NCBI GenBank assembly: GCA_020637055.1
Contig: JACJWR010000001.1
Span: 1-64,000 of the forward strand
Direction of reading: 5' to 3'
Source of the DNA: Actinomycetota bacterium
GTDB taxonomy: Bacteria > Actinomycetota > Actinomycetes > S36-B12 > UBA10799
DNA: 64,000 bases
In this document: positions 8,407 through 17,013 of the stretch, piece after piece
Position numbering within the stretch: the stretch's first letter is position 1
How the letters are laid out: every line of letters starts with the position of its first letter
The notes under the pieces: model-generated
What the model was told of the DNA's origin: nothing
Databases searched by the model: none
The model's input: only the letters and a program-made list of their open reading frames with translations
Translations under genes and position numbers: made by a program

Positions 8407-10145
8407 TGCCACCGCTCCTCCAGGCCGTGACGGGAGAACGCCCAGCGGTCCCCGACTGTGTTGGGCTTGCGTTCCTGCCGTGCGAACGCCGCCCGCCAAT
8501 CCGAATCCGCCGGATCGAGCCGCTGCAGCCCCGGTGGCGGCGGCCGATCGCCCGGCACCCCGACCAGCGCCACCCGGGGATCTTCGGAGCCGGGTGACCC
8601 GGCGCTGAAGTACCAGTACCAGCCGTAGTCGTGGGCGTCGGCCCAATCCATCAGCGCCACCGGTCGACACTGCCCAGCTCCGGAAAGGAACACGGTGGGC
8701 CCGGCGGTCAGCACCTCGTCGGAGAGTTGGGTGAGGACGGGGAAGCCTCCCCCGCCGATACGCACGAGACTGGGAGGGGCGGCCGGGTGCTGCGCGGCTT
8801 CGCCCGAATCCAACTTCTTCCTGCGCCAGCGGGAGGGGCGCGGGGATCCCGGTTGGAGTCGAGCCAGAGCTTCGGCCGTCGATCCGACGATCGCCACATT
8901 GCGCAGGCCGTTGAGCGTGAGGTTCGCCGCCAGGTCCTGTCGGAGGTCGGCGTCCGCTTCGGCGGCCACCACCGCGCCGGCGGCACCGACCCTGCGGGCG
9001 AACGCCACGGTCTGGTATCCGATTCCGGCGCCGAGGTCCCACACGGTGTCACCGCCTACCACGGCGTCGACGCAGAAGTCGATTTCACCTCGCTGCCAGT
9101 CCGCCGCCTGCCGCAGTGCCTGCGCCTGCTCCGCCGGCGTCGCCCGCGTCACCGCCACCAAACCCCGGCGCGCTTTCAGCACTTCCACCTCCTCGGTGTG
9201 CACCGCCACCCGGCGAAGGTTGCGGAAGTGGGCATCGGCGAAGCCGACCGCGTCGGCGAGGAACCCGCGTGGCGACGATCCGACGATGGCGGTGAGATCC
9301 TCGACCGAGGTCGCCAACGGTGCCTCGGCGAGCACGAAGTCGGCCGGCTCCACTCTCGGCAGCCGATCGGACGCGGCGTAGTTGTAGGCCAAGTCCGCCA
9401 ATTCCGCCTCGGTCAGCACTTCCCCGGACAGCACACGGTCCTTGAGGTCCTCCCAATGGGAAGCCTCATTCGGATCCCGGGTGGCGCGCGAACTCACCGC
9501 CCACGCACCCACCACCGCCTTCTTCGCCACCTGGTCGGACGAGCGGATCGGGAAGTGCGCCAGCCGCGGCTCCGACACGATGGGATGCGGCAGCACCACC
9601 CCGTTGCGCTGGGACAGGAAGTGATTACCCGCCCGCACCCGCAACTCGGGCTGTCCCAAGAAGCGCTTGGGTACCACCACTTTCGTGAGCATGCCGTCCG
9701 CGGGCTGGTCGGCCCGCCGCCGCGTGATGCGTCGGATCGGATTCGGCTCGGCCGCATCGTCGGCCGCAGTCGGCACGAAGAAGTCCCACCACAAAGTCAC
9801 ACACTCCGCACCGGACCACGATCCGACGGCTGCGTCGAACGCCGCCCGGGAGCCGGCGCTGATGAACTCGTCGGCGTCGAGGCAGAACACCCAATCGGGC
9901 CTCGGTTCCGGCCACTCGGCCAGCAGGGCGCTCATGAGGTGCTCCTGCGGGTGGTCCGTGCGGAAATCCTGACCGACACGCAGCCGCGGCGCTTCGGCGG
10001 CGAGAGCCTGCAGGATTTCCCAGGTGCCGTCGGTGCTGCCGTTGTCCACCACGTGGAGTTCGTCGAGATACCCGAGGTTGTGGCGCACGAACGCCTCGAT
10101 GATGTCGGCCTCGTTCTTCACCACCGCGGCCCCGCCGGTGCGCAT
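8403..10145 (-). CDS. GT2 glycosyltransferase - FkbM-type methyltransferase fusion
   Basis: 580 aa with two domains. The N-terminal half is a family-2 glycosyltransferase of the VVKNEADIIEAFVRHNLGY type, with VVDNGSTDGT and the metal-binding FCLDADEF. After about residue 340 comes an FkbM-like methyltransferase domain: VWDLGAGIGYQTVAFARRVG for SAM binding and VVAAEADADL for the acidic ribose contact. The last 100 residues are Pro/Arg-rich and not recognised. The fusion suggests a sugar is transferred and O-methylated by one protein. It lies 9 bp upstream-to-downstream from the methyltransferase gene at 10155-10784, on the same strand, probably in one operon. Confidence 0.8.
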   Translation of the reverse strand: MRTGGAAVVKNEADIIEAFVRHNLGYLDELHVVDNGSTDGTWEILQALAAEAPRLRVGQDFRTDHPQEHLMSALLAEWPEPRPDWVFCLDADEFISAGSRAAFDAAVGSWSGAECVTLWWDFFVPTAADDAAEPNPIRRITRRRADQPADGMLTKVVVPKRFLGQPELRVRAGNHFLSQRNGVVLPHPIVSEPRLAHFPIRSSDQVAKKAVVGAWAVSSRATRDPNEASHWEDLKDRVLSGEVLTEAELADLAYNYAASDRLPRVEPADFVLAEAPLATSVEDLTAIVGSSPRGFLADAVGFADAHFRNLRRVAVHTEEVEVLKARRGLVAVTRATPAEQAQALRQAADWQRGEIDFCVDAVVGGDTVWDLGAGIGYQTVAFARRVGAAGAVVAAEADADLRQDLAANLTLNGLRNVAIVGSTAEALARLQPGSPRPSRWRRKKLDSGEAAQHPAAPPSLVRIGGGGFPVLTQLSDEVLTAGPTVFLSGAGQCRPVALMDWADAHDYGWYWYFSAGSPGSEDPRVALVGVPGDRPPPPGLQRLDPADSDWRAAFARQERKPNTVGDRWAFSRHGLEERWH

Positions 10146-10154
10146 CGTGGGACC

Positions 10155-10784
10155 TCAGCGGCGAAGGCGCGCGGCGAACACTTCGGCGTCCTGTTTGGCC
10201 CGCTTGGCAGCCCGCTTGGCAGCCGCCTTCGACTCCTCGAGCCGGCCAGGGCGATGACCGAAACCCCACACCTGCAACGGCACGTCGAGTTGGTTCTCGA
10301 GGCTGTGCACCTCGGGGTCGTAGTCCACCCACTCCTCGAGGTTGGCCACGAGGCACTCGCGGTTGCCCCACGAATCCGTGTGCACGTTCACGAAGCCGTT
10401 CTCCTCCAAGAACAGCACCATGCCTTCCTTGGTCCAGCGCGAGTAGTCGTGCGGACACGGGTGGAACTTGATCAGGAAGGGCGTGGTGATCACGAACATC
10501 CCGCCGGGTCGCAGCATCCGGCGGATGTTCTGCGCCGCGGCCCGGGGGGACGACAGGTGCTCGAACACCTGCTCGGCGATGATCAGATCGAAGGTTTCGG
10601 GCAGCCGGTCGCGGCAGATGTCGAATCCGGGGAACTCAACGGTGCGGTAGGACTTGAATCCGAAGTCTGCCCAGTCGGTGCCGGAGACCTCCAACACGTC
10701 GAGTTCGGCCGGTCCGGCCATGGTGATGATCTCCGCGACCTTCTCGTTCATCACATGGCGGACCCAGTGATCCAACGGTGCCAT
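10155..10784 (-). CDS. Class I SAM-dependent methyltransferase
   Basis: 209 aa, ATG start. The central part is a type-11 methyltransferase: DVLEVSGTDWADFG in place of the usual glycine-rich motif I, FDLIIAEQVFEHLSSP as motif II, and MLRPGGMFVITTPF as motif III. The C-terminus is a Lys/Ala-rich helix. The degenerate motif I is common among methyltransferases in polysaccharide clusters. The gene probably starts the two-gene unit with the GT2-FkbM fusion, as both read the same way with only 9 bp between them. The acceptor is unknown. Confidence 0.8.
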   Translation of the reverse strand: MAPLDHWVRHVMNEKVAEIITMAGPAELDVLEVSGTDWADFGFKSYRTVEFPGFDICRDRLPETFDLIIAEQVFEHLSSPRAAAQNIRRMLRPGGMFVITTPFLIKFHPCPHDYSRWTKEGMVLFLEENGFVNVHTDSWGNRECLVANLEEWVDYDPEVHSLENQLDVPLQVWGFGHRPGRLEESKAAAKRAAKRAKQDAEVFAARLRR

Positions 10785-10873
10785 TGCGCTCCAACCTGCC
10801 GTCGCCGTCTCCTGCGCCCAGCATAGGTGTGCCGGACTCGTACGAACATCAACGCGGCTGGCGGAACCTCGAA

Positions 10874-11866
10874 CTAGACCAAGATCCCGTGGTAGTCCTT
10901 CGGGAAGTGCGACGGCGCGAAGAACCAGGTCTCCAGGGCGTAGCGGTCCTTGGTCAGTCCCTCCCGCACCCCGGTGCGGTGCAGGGCGAACTGGTCGAAG
11001 ATGAAGGCGTCGCCGGGCTTGAACAGCGGCGTGAGCACCTCACGGTCGCCCTTGATCTCCTCGACCACGTCCTTGCCCACGTCCCAGTGGAAGTAGGCGC
11101 CGCCGGTGCCGGTCTCGACGATCTCGTCGAAGTGCATCGGGATGATGTCCAGGCCCGAGGCCTCCACCCCGCACTCGCTGAGCGCGATCCAGACGTTCAC
11201 GGTGCGGGTTTCGGTGCCGAGGAAGGCGCCGTCCTGGTGCCACGAGGTGTTGGTGGTCGGCGGCACGCAACGCAGCGTCCACTTCTCCAGCGACACCGCG
11301 GGCTGCTCCCCGAGGTAGTTCTCGATCATCTGGGTGAGGCCGATCTCGCGGTACATCTGGACCAGATTCTCGGCGATGTGCGGCGAATCGCCGGCTGAGC
11401 ATTCGCCACCGAACATTGCGTTGTCGGCGCGCCACTGGGGGCCGACGAGTTCGCCGGTGTCGGGGTCGCGCAGTTCGTGCCGCCAGGCCGCCTGGCCGCC
11501 CGCATCACCGTCGATGGGCCGCCCGGCACGCTGGTCCTCGAGCAGGCCGAGGGCCTTGTCGACGTAGCCGCGCACCTCATCGGCCTTGGCCTCGGAGATC
11601 AGGCCGCGGACGACCACGCCACCCTTGATCCGCAGGGCTGCCGCCAGCGCGGCATCGTTGAGTTGGTCGGCCGGGATGTCCGGGATCGCCACCGCCTCGC
11701 CGAACACGTCCTCGGCCGCCGGCGGCCAGTCCGCCCGGCCCACCGGGTTGAGTTCCCGCCAGGCCACATAGCGGGCCTGCAGGGCGGCGGCTTCGGCATC
11801 GGCAGGGGTCGCCGGCGCGGCAGCGGCTGGTTTGGCGCTGCGGCGGCGAAGTTTGTCAAGCAACAT
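10874..11866 (-). CDS. PhyH-family Fe(II)/2-oxoglutarate dioxygenase
   Basis: About 330 aa from ATG 11866 (MLLDKLRRRS); the upstream frame extension overlaps the neighbouring gene and lacks similarity. The phytanoyl-CoA dioxygenase fold shows as GGVVVRGLISEAKADEVR near the N-terminus, the iron ligands H and D in SWHQDGAFLG, a beta-strand VNVWIALSECG, and the distal His in FDQFALHRTGVREG with a following Arg for 2-oxoglutarate. These enzymes hydroxylate small molecules or protein- and lipid-linked groups. A dioxygenase between a methyltransferase and an acetyltransferase-like gene in a glycan locus suggests modification of an unusual sugar or lipid, which is inference. Confidence 0.82.
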   Translation of the reverse strand: MLLDKLRRRSAKPAAAAPATPADAEAAALQARYVAWRELNPVGRADWPPAAEDVFGEAVAIPDIPADQLNDAALAAALRIKGGVVVRGLISEAKADEVRGYVDKALGLLEDQRAGRPIDGDAGGQAAWRHELRDPDTGELVGPQWRADNAMFGGECSAGDSPHIAENLVQMYREIGLTQMIENYLGEQPAVSLEKWTLRCVPPTTNTSWHQDGAFLGTETRTVNVWIALSECGVEASGLDIIPMHFDEIVETGTGGAYFHWDVGKDVVEEIKGDREVLTPLFKPGDAFIFDQFALHRTGVREGLTKDRYALETWFFAPSHFPKDYHGILV

Positions 11867-11891
11867 CAGCTGATGGATCCTTTTCTCTCGA

Positions 11892-12560
11892 CTAGCGGTT
11901 CTGGCCTGCTGCGGCCACTGCGGGGGTTCGGTCGATCGGGGAGGCAGGAACTCCGACCACCACAGCATCCGCCGGGACATCGGAGATCACAACAGCATTA
12001 GCTCCGACGTATGACCCGTTGCCTAGGGTCAAAGGTCCCAAGACCCGGGAACCGGTGCCGACTTCGACGCCGTCCCCGACGGTGGGTCCGTGGAAGTTGC
12101 CGGCACGCAGCCCGATCGTGATCCAAGGGAAGAGAATCACGTCGGAGCCGACTTGGCTGATACCGTCCACGACCACCTGACCGTGCGGGATGTAGACCCC
12201 GGGCTTCATGATCACCGGGTCGCCGATCACCACGTCGGCGAGCACCATCGACACCCGGTGCGCCACCGCCGGCAGCAGCGGCACCCCGCGGCGACGCATC
12301 GCCACCCGACCCCGGTAGACCACCTGGGCGAGGAAGGCGTCGGAGGTCCATGCCAGCCGGACTCCGTTGATGAGCACGTCCCACTTGTCCGTGAGTTCGA
12401 AGCGCTCGCCCCGGTATTTGCAGGTCACGGCCACATCGGCGGCCACCGCCTCGACGAATCCGGGATTCCGGGCGGCGAGTTCCATGCTCTGGCGCCGGCG
12501 GGCCCGGACCTCGCCGAGATTTCGCCGTACCGTCTGCATCAGACCCATGGGCCGCTCCAT
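11892..12560 (-). CDS. Serine-acetyltransferase-like hexapeptide-repeat protein
   Basis: 222 aa. The C-terminal half has the left-handed beta-helix pattern of short V/I-G-x repeats: VIGDPVIMKPGVYIPHGQVVV, then GPTVGDGVEVGTGSRVLGP and GNGSYVGANAVVISDVPADA, closing with VVVGVPASPI, which is the CysE-like end. The N-terminal 60 residues are helical and Arg-rich. Such proteins O-acetylate serine or sugars using acetyl-CoA. Start: ATG 12560, though ATG 12548 has a better placed GGAG and is equally likely. It is 25 bp upstream of the PhyH gene on the same strand, so the two may be cotranscribed. Confidence 0.75.
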   Translation of the reverse strand: MERPMGLMQTVRRNLGEVRARRRQSMELAARNPGFVEAVAADVAVTCKYRGERFELTDKWDVLINGVRLAWTSDAFLAQVVYRGRVAMRRRGVPLLPAVAHRVSMVLADVVIGDPVIMKPGVYIPHGQVVVDGISQVGSDVILFPWITIGLRAGNFHGPTVGDGVEVGTGSRVLGPLTLGNGSYVGANAVVISDVPADAVVVGVPASPIDRTPAVAAAGQNR

Positions 12561-12677
12561 CGCTTCGCGCTGACTTCTGGTCGGCGAAAGTCGTGATCAC
12601 ACCCGCTGTGTGTCCCGCGCTGTGCTCGCCGCTGCTGAAGTTAGGGTAACTGCGTCACCCACTGGAGGACCGCAACC

Positions 12678-13595
12678 GTGATTCGCCTGTCGCCGCGCCC
12701 ACGCCTGAGCGTGGTGGTCGTGGTGTTCCGCATGCGCGCACAGGCGATGAACACGCTCTACTCGCTCTCGACCGCGCATCAGCGGGCCGTCCGCAGCAGC
12801 GACTACGAAGTCATCGTGGTGGAGAACGCCAGCGATGAGATGCTCGATCCGGCTGCGGTAGCCCGGCTTGGACCCAATTTCAGCTACCTGCGCCGGCAGG
12901 AACCGGGCGTGTCGCCGGTGCCGGCGATCAACGCCGGTGCCGAACTGGCGCGCGGTTCCCAGATCGCGGTGGTGATCGACGGGGCTCGGATGCTCACCCC
13001 GGGTGTGGTGCGCGGGATCCTCGACGCCGGCCGCCTCGCCCGCACCACCGTGGTGGCGGTGCCCGGCTACCACCTCGGCGACCGGTTGCACACCGCTGCT
13101 GCGGAGCGGGGCTACACCGCGGCCGAGGAGCAACTGTGGCTGGCCGACCTGGACTGGCGCGCCGACGGCTACCGGCTCTTCACCCGTTGCGTGCTGAGCG
13201 CCTCGTGCAGCAACGGATTCCTGATGCCGATGGCGGAGAGCAATTGCGTGGCGGTGTCCCGCAGTTTGTGGCAGACGTTGAGGGGATTCGACGAGCGGTT
13301 TACCACCCCCGGTGGCGGATTCGTGAACCTGGACTTCTACCGTCGTGCCGTGCTCGCCCGCTCGGCGGTGCTGGTGGTGCTACCCGGCGAGGGCGCTTTC
13401 CACCAGTTCCACGGCGGTGCCACCACGGCACACGACCACGAGGCGGCAGTGGCCGAGATGCGAGCCGAATACCGTCGACTACGCGGTACCGACTATTCAC
13501 CGCCGGAGGTGCCTGGGGTGTTGCTCGGAGAGATTCACAAACCGGCGGCCCGCTTCGTCGAACATTCCGCCGCCGTGTTGCAGGTGAGCGCATGA
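12678..13595 (+). CDS. GT2-type glycosyltransferase, paralogue 1 of 3
   Basis: 305 aa, GTG start. The GT-A fold begins at once with RLSVVVVVFRM, then YEVIVVENASDE and VSPVPAINAGAELARG. In place of a plain DxD it has VVIDGARMLTPGV. The family-specific motifs shared with the next two genes are VPGYHLGD, RADGYRLF, AESNC, TPGGGFVNLDFYRR and LPGEGAFHQFHGG. Located in the cytoplasm, it is expected to transfer a sugar from a nucleotide donor to a lipid-linked acceptor; the sugar is unknown. Its stop overlaps the next start by 4 bp (ATGA). A 117-bp divergent gap separates it from the acetyltransferase-like gene. Confidence 0.82.
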   Translation: MIRLSPRPRLSVVVVVFRMRAQAMNTLYSLSTAHQRAVRSSDYEVIVVENASDEMLDPAAVARLGPNFSYLRRQEPGVSPVPAINAGAELARGSQIAVVIDGARMLTPGVVRGILDAGRLARTTVVAVPGYHLGDRLHTAAAERGYTAAEEQLWLADLDWRADGYRLFTRCVLSASCSNGFLMPMAESNCVAVSRSLWQTLRGFDERFTTPGGGFVNLDFYRRAVLARSAVLVVLPGEGAFHQFHGGATTAHDHEAAVAEMRAEYRRLRGTDYSPPEVPGVLLGEIHKPAARFVEHSAAVLQVSA

Positions 13596-14629
13596 CCACC
13601 GCGACGGCCGACCGGGCCAGCACCGAGGAGTTGCTGGCGATCGCCGAACGGATGCGGGCCGAAGGTGCCGCGGCGCGGGCCGAAGCCACCTTCCCGGCGG
13701 CGCCGAAACTTTCGATCGTCGTGATCGTCTACAAGATGTCCCGGCAGGCCGAGAACACGCTGTACTCGCTCTCGCCCGCCTATCAACAGGGGGTTTCCGC
13801 CGACGACTATGAGGTCATCGTGGTGGAGAACTCCTCGGCCGATCCGCTGGGAGCCGAACGTGCCCTGGCCATGGGCCCGAACTTCCGCTACTACGCCCGG
13901 CCCAACATCGGCGCCTCCCCGGTGCCGGGAATCATCTTCGGGGTCGAATCCACCCGCGCACCGATCCTCGGCCTGGTGATCGACGGTGCCCGCATGGTGA
14001 CCCCCCGGGTGGTTCGCTACGCGCTCGATGCCTTCGCGATCACCGACCACGCGATGGTCAACGTGCCCGGCTACCACCTCGGCACCGACGAGCAGCATTC
14101 GAATCCGGCCCACGACGAGGCCGCCGAACAGGCAATGCTGGACGCCGTGCGGTGGCAGGAGGACGGCTACCGGCTGTTCGTCATCTCGTCCTACTTCCGT
14201 GGCCGCCACCAGCACGGCTACCTGATGCCCGTGATGGAATCCAACTGCCTGTTCTGCTCCCGGGCGGACTACGAATCGATCGGCGGCGCCGACATCCGAT
14301 TCGACATGCCGGGCGGGGGCATGGTCAACCTCGACCTCTACCGGCAACTGGCGATGCTCCCGCACGTGGAGTTGTTCGCGCTTCCTGGTGAGGGCACTTT
14401 CCATCAGTACCACGGCGGGGTCACCACCACCGCGGACGAGGGCCGGGAGGACATGTTGCACGCCTTCCGCGAGCAGTACCGGGAGTTGCGCGGCACCAAC
14501 TACCGGATGGTGGAGCGGGAGCCGCGTCTGCTCGGGGCGGTCACCGGCTGGGCCACGCCGATGCTGCAGTTCTCGGCGATGGAGCGCATGCGGATCTACG
14601 AGCTGCTCGGGTGGGACTCATGGACGTGA
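13592..14629 (+). CDS. GT2-type glycosyltransferase, paralogue 2 of 3
   Basis: 345 aa from ATG 13592, coupled to paralogue 1 by ATGA. A 38-residue leader rich in Ala/Glu/Arg precedes KLSIVVIVYKMSRQAENTLY. The same signatures recur: YEVIVVENSSAD, ASPVPGIIFG, VIDGARMVTPRV, VPGYHLGTD, QEDGYRLF, MESNC, MPGGGMVNLDLYR and LPGEGTFHQYHGG. Clear paralogy to its two neighbours shows tandem duplication. The role is inferred to be sugar transfer at the cytoplasmic face of the membrane. The next gene starts inside its last codons. Confidence 0.82.
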   Translation: MTTATADRASTEELLAIAERMRAEGAAARAEATFPAAPKLSIVVIVYKMSRQAENTLYSLSPAYQQGVSADDYEVIVVENSSADPLGAERALAMGPNFRYYARPNIGASPVPGIIFGVESTRAPILGLVIDGARMVTPRVVRYALDAFAITDHAMVNVPGYHLGTDEQHSNPAHDEAAEQAMLDAVRWQEDGYRLFVISSYFRGRHQHGYLMPVMESNCLFCSRADYESIGGADIRFDMPGGGMVNLDLYRQLAMLPHVELFALPGEGTFHQYHGGVTTTADEGREDMLHAFREQYRELRGTNYRMVEREPRLLGAVTGWATPMLQFSAMERMRIYELLGWDSWT

Positions 14630-16734
14630 ACGACGGCCCGGAGGACCAGGTGGATCAACCCGCTGCCGATGCGCCGATCGACGCCGGTGCACCGACCGAA
14701 CCCGAAGGTGTGTCGGCGAAGGCCCGCCGGAAGGCCAGCTCGGCGAAGCGGAAGGCGAGCGACCTCCGCGGCCGCGCGGCGCAGATCCCGGTGAAGGCCA
14801 AACTGGCTGCTGCGATCGCCCGTGAGGCAGGTCCGAAGGCGACAGCGCGCGCGGTGGCGAAGCGGTTGGAGATCGAACCCGGCCTGGAGGAGGCCGTCAC
14901 CCGGGCTTATCACCGCAAGCAACAACGGACCACCGGCTATCTGCCCGCCCGCTCGCGGGGGGCATCACCCGGCGACCGCCCCAAGGTCAGTGTCGTGGTG
15001 ATCGTGTACCAGATGAGCGCGCAAGCCGCCCGCACCCTGTTCACGCTCTCGACCTCGTACCAACGCGACGTCAGCCCACACGAGTACGAAGTGATCGTGG
15101 TGGAGAACTCCTCCGACGACAACCTCAACCCACGGGTGGCCGAACGGATGGGCCCGCAGTTCCGCTACTACCGCCGGGTGGAAGAGGGGGTCTCCCCCAC
15201 CCCAGCCATCAACGTCGGGCTCTCCTTGGCCCGGGGGGACTACGTGGCACTGATGGTCGATGGGGCCCGGATGGTGTCGCCAGGGGTGCTGCGCAACGCC
15301 CTCGACGCCTTCCGGATCCAACACGACGCAGTGGTCGCCGTGCCCGGCTACCACATCGGCTACGACGACCACATGTTCCGTGAGGATGCCGCCCACAGCC
15401 TCCGGCAGGACCGCAAACTGATCGCCGGGATCCCGTGGCGGTCGGACGGCTACCGCCTTTTCGACATCTCGATCCAGAGCGGCGCCAACCCCTTCGGCTT
15501 CCTGCATCCGCTCGGCGAATCGAACTGCATGTTCGCCCCGCGCGAGGCCTACGAGGCGATCGGCGGCGCCGACGAAAGATTCGACCTGCCGGGCGGCGGC
15601 ATGGTGAACCTCGACATGTACTGCGAACTGCTGCGACCCGAATCGACCCGGCTGTTCCTCACCCCCGGCGAGGGCACCTTCCACCAGTTCCACGGCGGGG
15701 TCACCACCCAGGCCGACTCCGAACGGGCCGCGCTGATGGCGGAGTTCAACCGCAACTACGCCGAGATCCGGGGCACCACCTACTTCGCGCCGGAGAAGGA
15801 GCCGTATTTCATCGGCGAAGTGCCCAACGGCGCCCTGCCGATGCTGGCGTACTCCGCCTTCGAGGGCCGCTCCCACTTCGAGCACCGCATGCGCCGGGAA
15901 CAGCCGGCCACCCCGTGGCTCGACGATGCCGTCGTGCCCGCCCCAGATATCCTCAACAACCCACCCACCGCAGGTGGCCGGACAGGAGATGACGACGTGT
16001 CGATTTACCTACCATCCTCAGTGCGCAAGTTCGAACCGAAGCACCTCACCTTCTCCACCTGGGCCGACCACATCCAGTTCGGCTACGACCTGGTGGAGGC
16101 GATCCGGCCGGAACTGCTCGTGGAGTTGGGCACTCAGGCGGGGATGAGCTACTTCACCTTCTGCCAGTCGATGAAGGAGAACGACATCGAGGGCCTCTGC
16201 TACGCGGTGGACACCTGGGAGGGCGAGGAACACACGGGCAAGTACGACGACTCCACCTGGGAGTTGGTGAGCAACCACAACCGGGAGAACTACCCCGGCT
16301 TCTCGTACCTGATGCGGATGTTCTTCGAGGATGCCGTGGCGCACTTCGAGGACAATACGATCGACCTGCTGCACATCGACGGTCTGCACACCTACGACGC
16401 CGTCAAGGCCGACTTCGAGACGTGGTACGAGAAGGTCAAGCCGGGCGGGGTGATCCTTTTCCACGACATCAAGGCCCGGATCAAGGACTTCGGCGTCTGG
16501 CGGTTCTGGGACGAGATCGAGGGCGAGTACCCAACCTTCTACTTCAAGCACGGCTTCGGCCTTGGTGTGCTGCGCAAACCGGGCGGCGAGGAGAACACCT
16601 CGGAGTTGATGCAGCTGATGTTCGACTCCACCCCCGGCGAGCAGGCCCAACTGCGGCGCTTCTACGAACACGCCGCGTACTTCCACCACGTCAAGCGCCG
16701 TAGCGACAAGGCCATGGAGATGGGTCTGATCTAG
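14620..16734 (+). CDS. GT2 glycosyltransferase (paralogue 3) fused to class I methyltransferase
   Basis: 704 aa from ATG 14620, overlapping the previous stop by 10 bp; GTG 14611 is an alternative. Residues 1 to about 120 form a Lys/Ala-rich extension (KARRKASSAKRKAS). Next is a GT2 domain with the shared motifs: KVSVVVIVYQM, YEVIVVENSSDD, VSPTPAINVGL, MVDGARMVSPGV, VPGYHIGYD, RSDGYRLF, GESNC, LPGGGMVNLDMY and GEGTFHQFHGG. From about residue 465 a methyltransferase-24-like domain follows: LLVELGTQAGMSYFTF, LLHIDGLHTYDAVKADFE and VKPGGVILFHDI. Such domains methylate sugars or other small groups, so transfer and methylation may be linked in one polypeptide. Confidence 0.83.
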   Translation: MDVNDGPEDQVDQPAADAPIDAGAPTEPEGVSAKARRKASSAKRKASDLRGRAAQIPVKAKLAAAIAREAGPKATARAVAKRLEIEPGLEEAVTRAYHRKQQRTTGYLPARSRGASPGDRPKVSVVVIVYQMSAQAARTLFTLSTSYQRDVSPHEYEVIVVENSSDDNLNPRVAERMGPQFRYYRRVEEGVSPTPAINVGLSLARGDYVALMVDGARMVSPGVLRNALDAFRIQHDAVVAVPGYHIGYDDHMFREDAAHSLRQDRKLIAGIPWRSDGYRLFDISIQSGANPFGFLHPLGESNCMFAPREAYEAIGGADERFDLPGGGMVNLDMYCELLRPESTRLFLTPGEGTFHQFHGGVTTQADSERAALMAEFNRNYAEIRGTTYFAPEKEPYFIGEVPNGALPMLAYSAFEGRSHFEHRMRREQPATPWLDDAVVPAPDILNNPPTAGGRTGDDDVSIYLPSSVRKFEPKHLTFSTWADHIQFGYDLVEAIRPELLVELGTQAGMSYFTFCQSMKENDIEGLCYAVDTWEGEEHTGKYDDSTWELVSNHNRENYPGFSYLMRMFFEDAVAHFEDNTIDLLHIDGLHTYDAVKADFETWYEKVKPGGVILFHDIKARIKDFGVWRFWDEIEGEYPTFYFKHGFGLGVLRKPGGEENTSELMQLMFDSTPGEQAQLRRFYEHAAYFHHVKRRSDKAMEMGLI

Positions 16735-16742
16735 CGGCCGCT

Positions 16743-16772
16743 GGGCCGGGGGTGGCTTGGGCCGGGGGTGGC
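16743..16772. repeat. Tandem G-rich repeat, 2 x 14 bp with 16-bp period
   Basis: GGGCCGGGGGTGGC occurs at 16743-16756 and again at 16759-16772, just after the stop codon of the GT2-methyltransferase fusion. The second copy runs into GCCCGGGCGGGGC. The tract could slow transcription or act as part of a terminator, but there is no U-tract. Confidence 0.6.
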
Positions 16773-16797
16773 CCGGGCGGGGCTGCCTCGTGACGTG

Positions 16798-16886
16798 CGG
16801 TCTCGATTCACCCCAACAGGTGCGAAAACCCCTCGGATGTCGGCGTGTCGAGGCCATTTGGGGGTGTTTGGGGAGGATTCAGACCG
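16798..16886. repeat. 89-bp inverted-repeat element, copy A
   Basis: Left arm CGGTCTCGATTCACCCCAA (16798-16816) and right arm 16868-16886, whose reverse complement is CGGTCTGAATCCTCCCCAA, form a 19-bp imperfect terminal inverted repeat. An element of exactly the same length lies at 40145-40233 in the opposite orientation; the arms match and an 11-bp core CGACACGCCGA falls at the same internal offset (here on the minus strand, 16840-16850). It carries no ORF. It lies between the end of a glycosyltransferase operon and galE. It could be a MITE, a REP-like element or a structured RNA or terminator. Confidence 0.8.
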
Positions 16887-17013
16887 TCGTTGGGAAGTGC
16901 CGCCCTGCGGGACACACCTGCCCGTCCCTGGCTCCCCATGCCAAATGTGCTGACCGACGCCGCTGCTGGGGTCGGCTCTGACAGACTCATGCCCGAGACC
17001 AAGGAGGCTGGGT

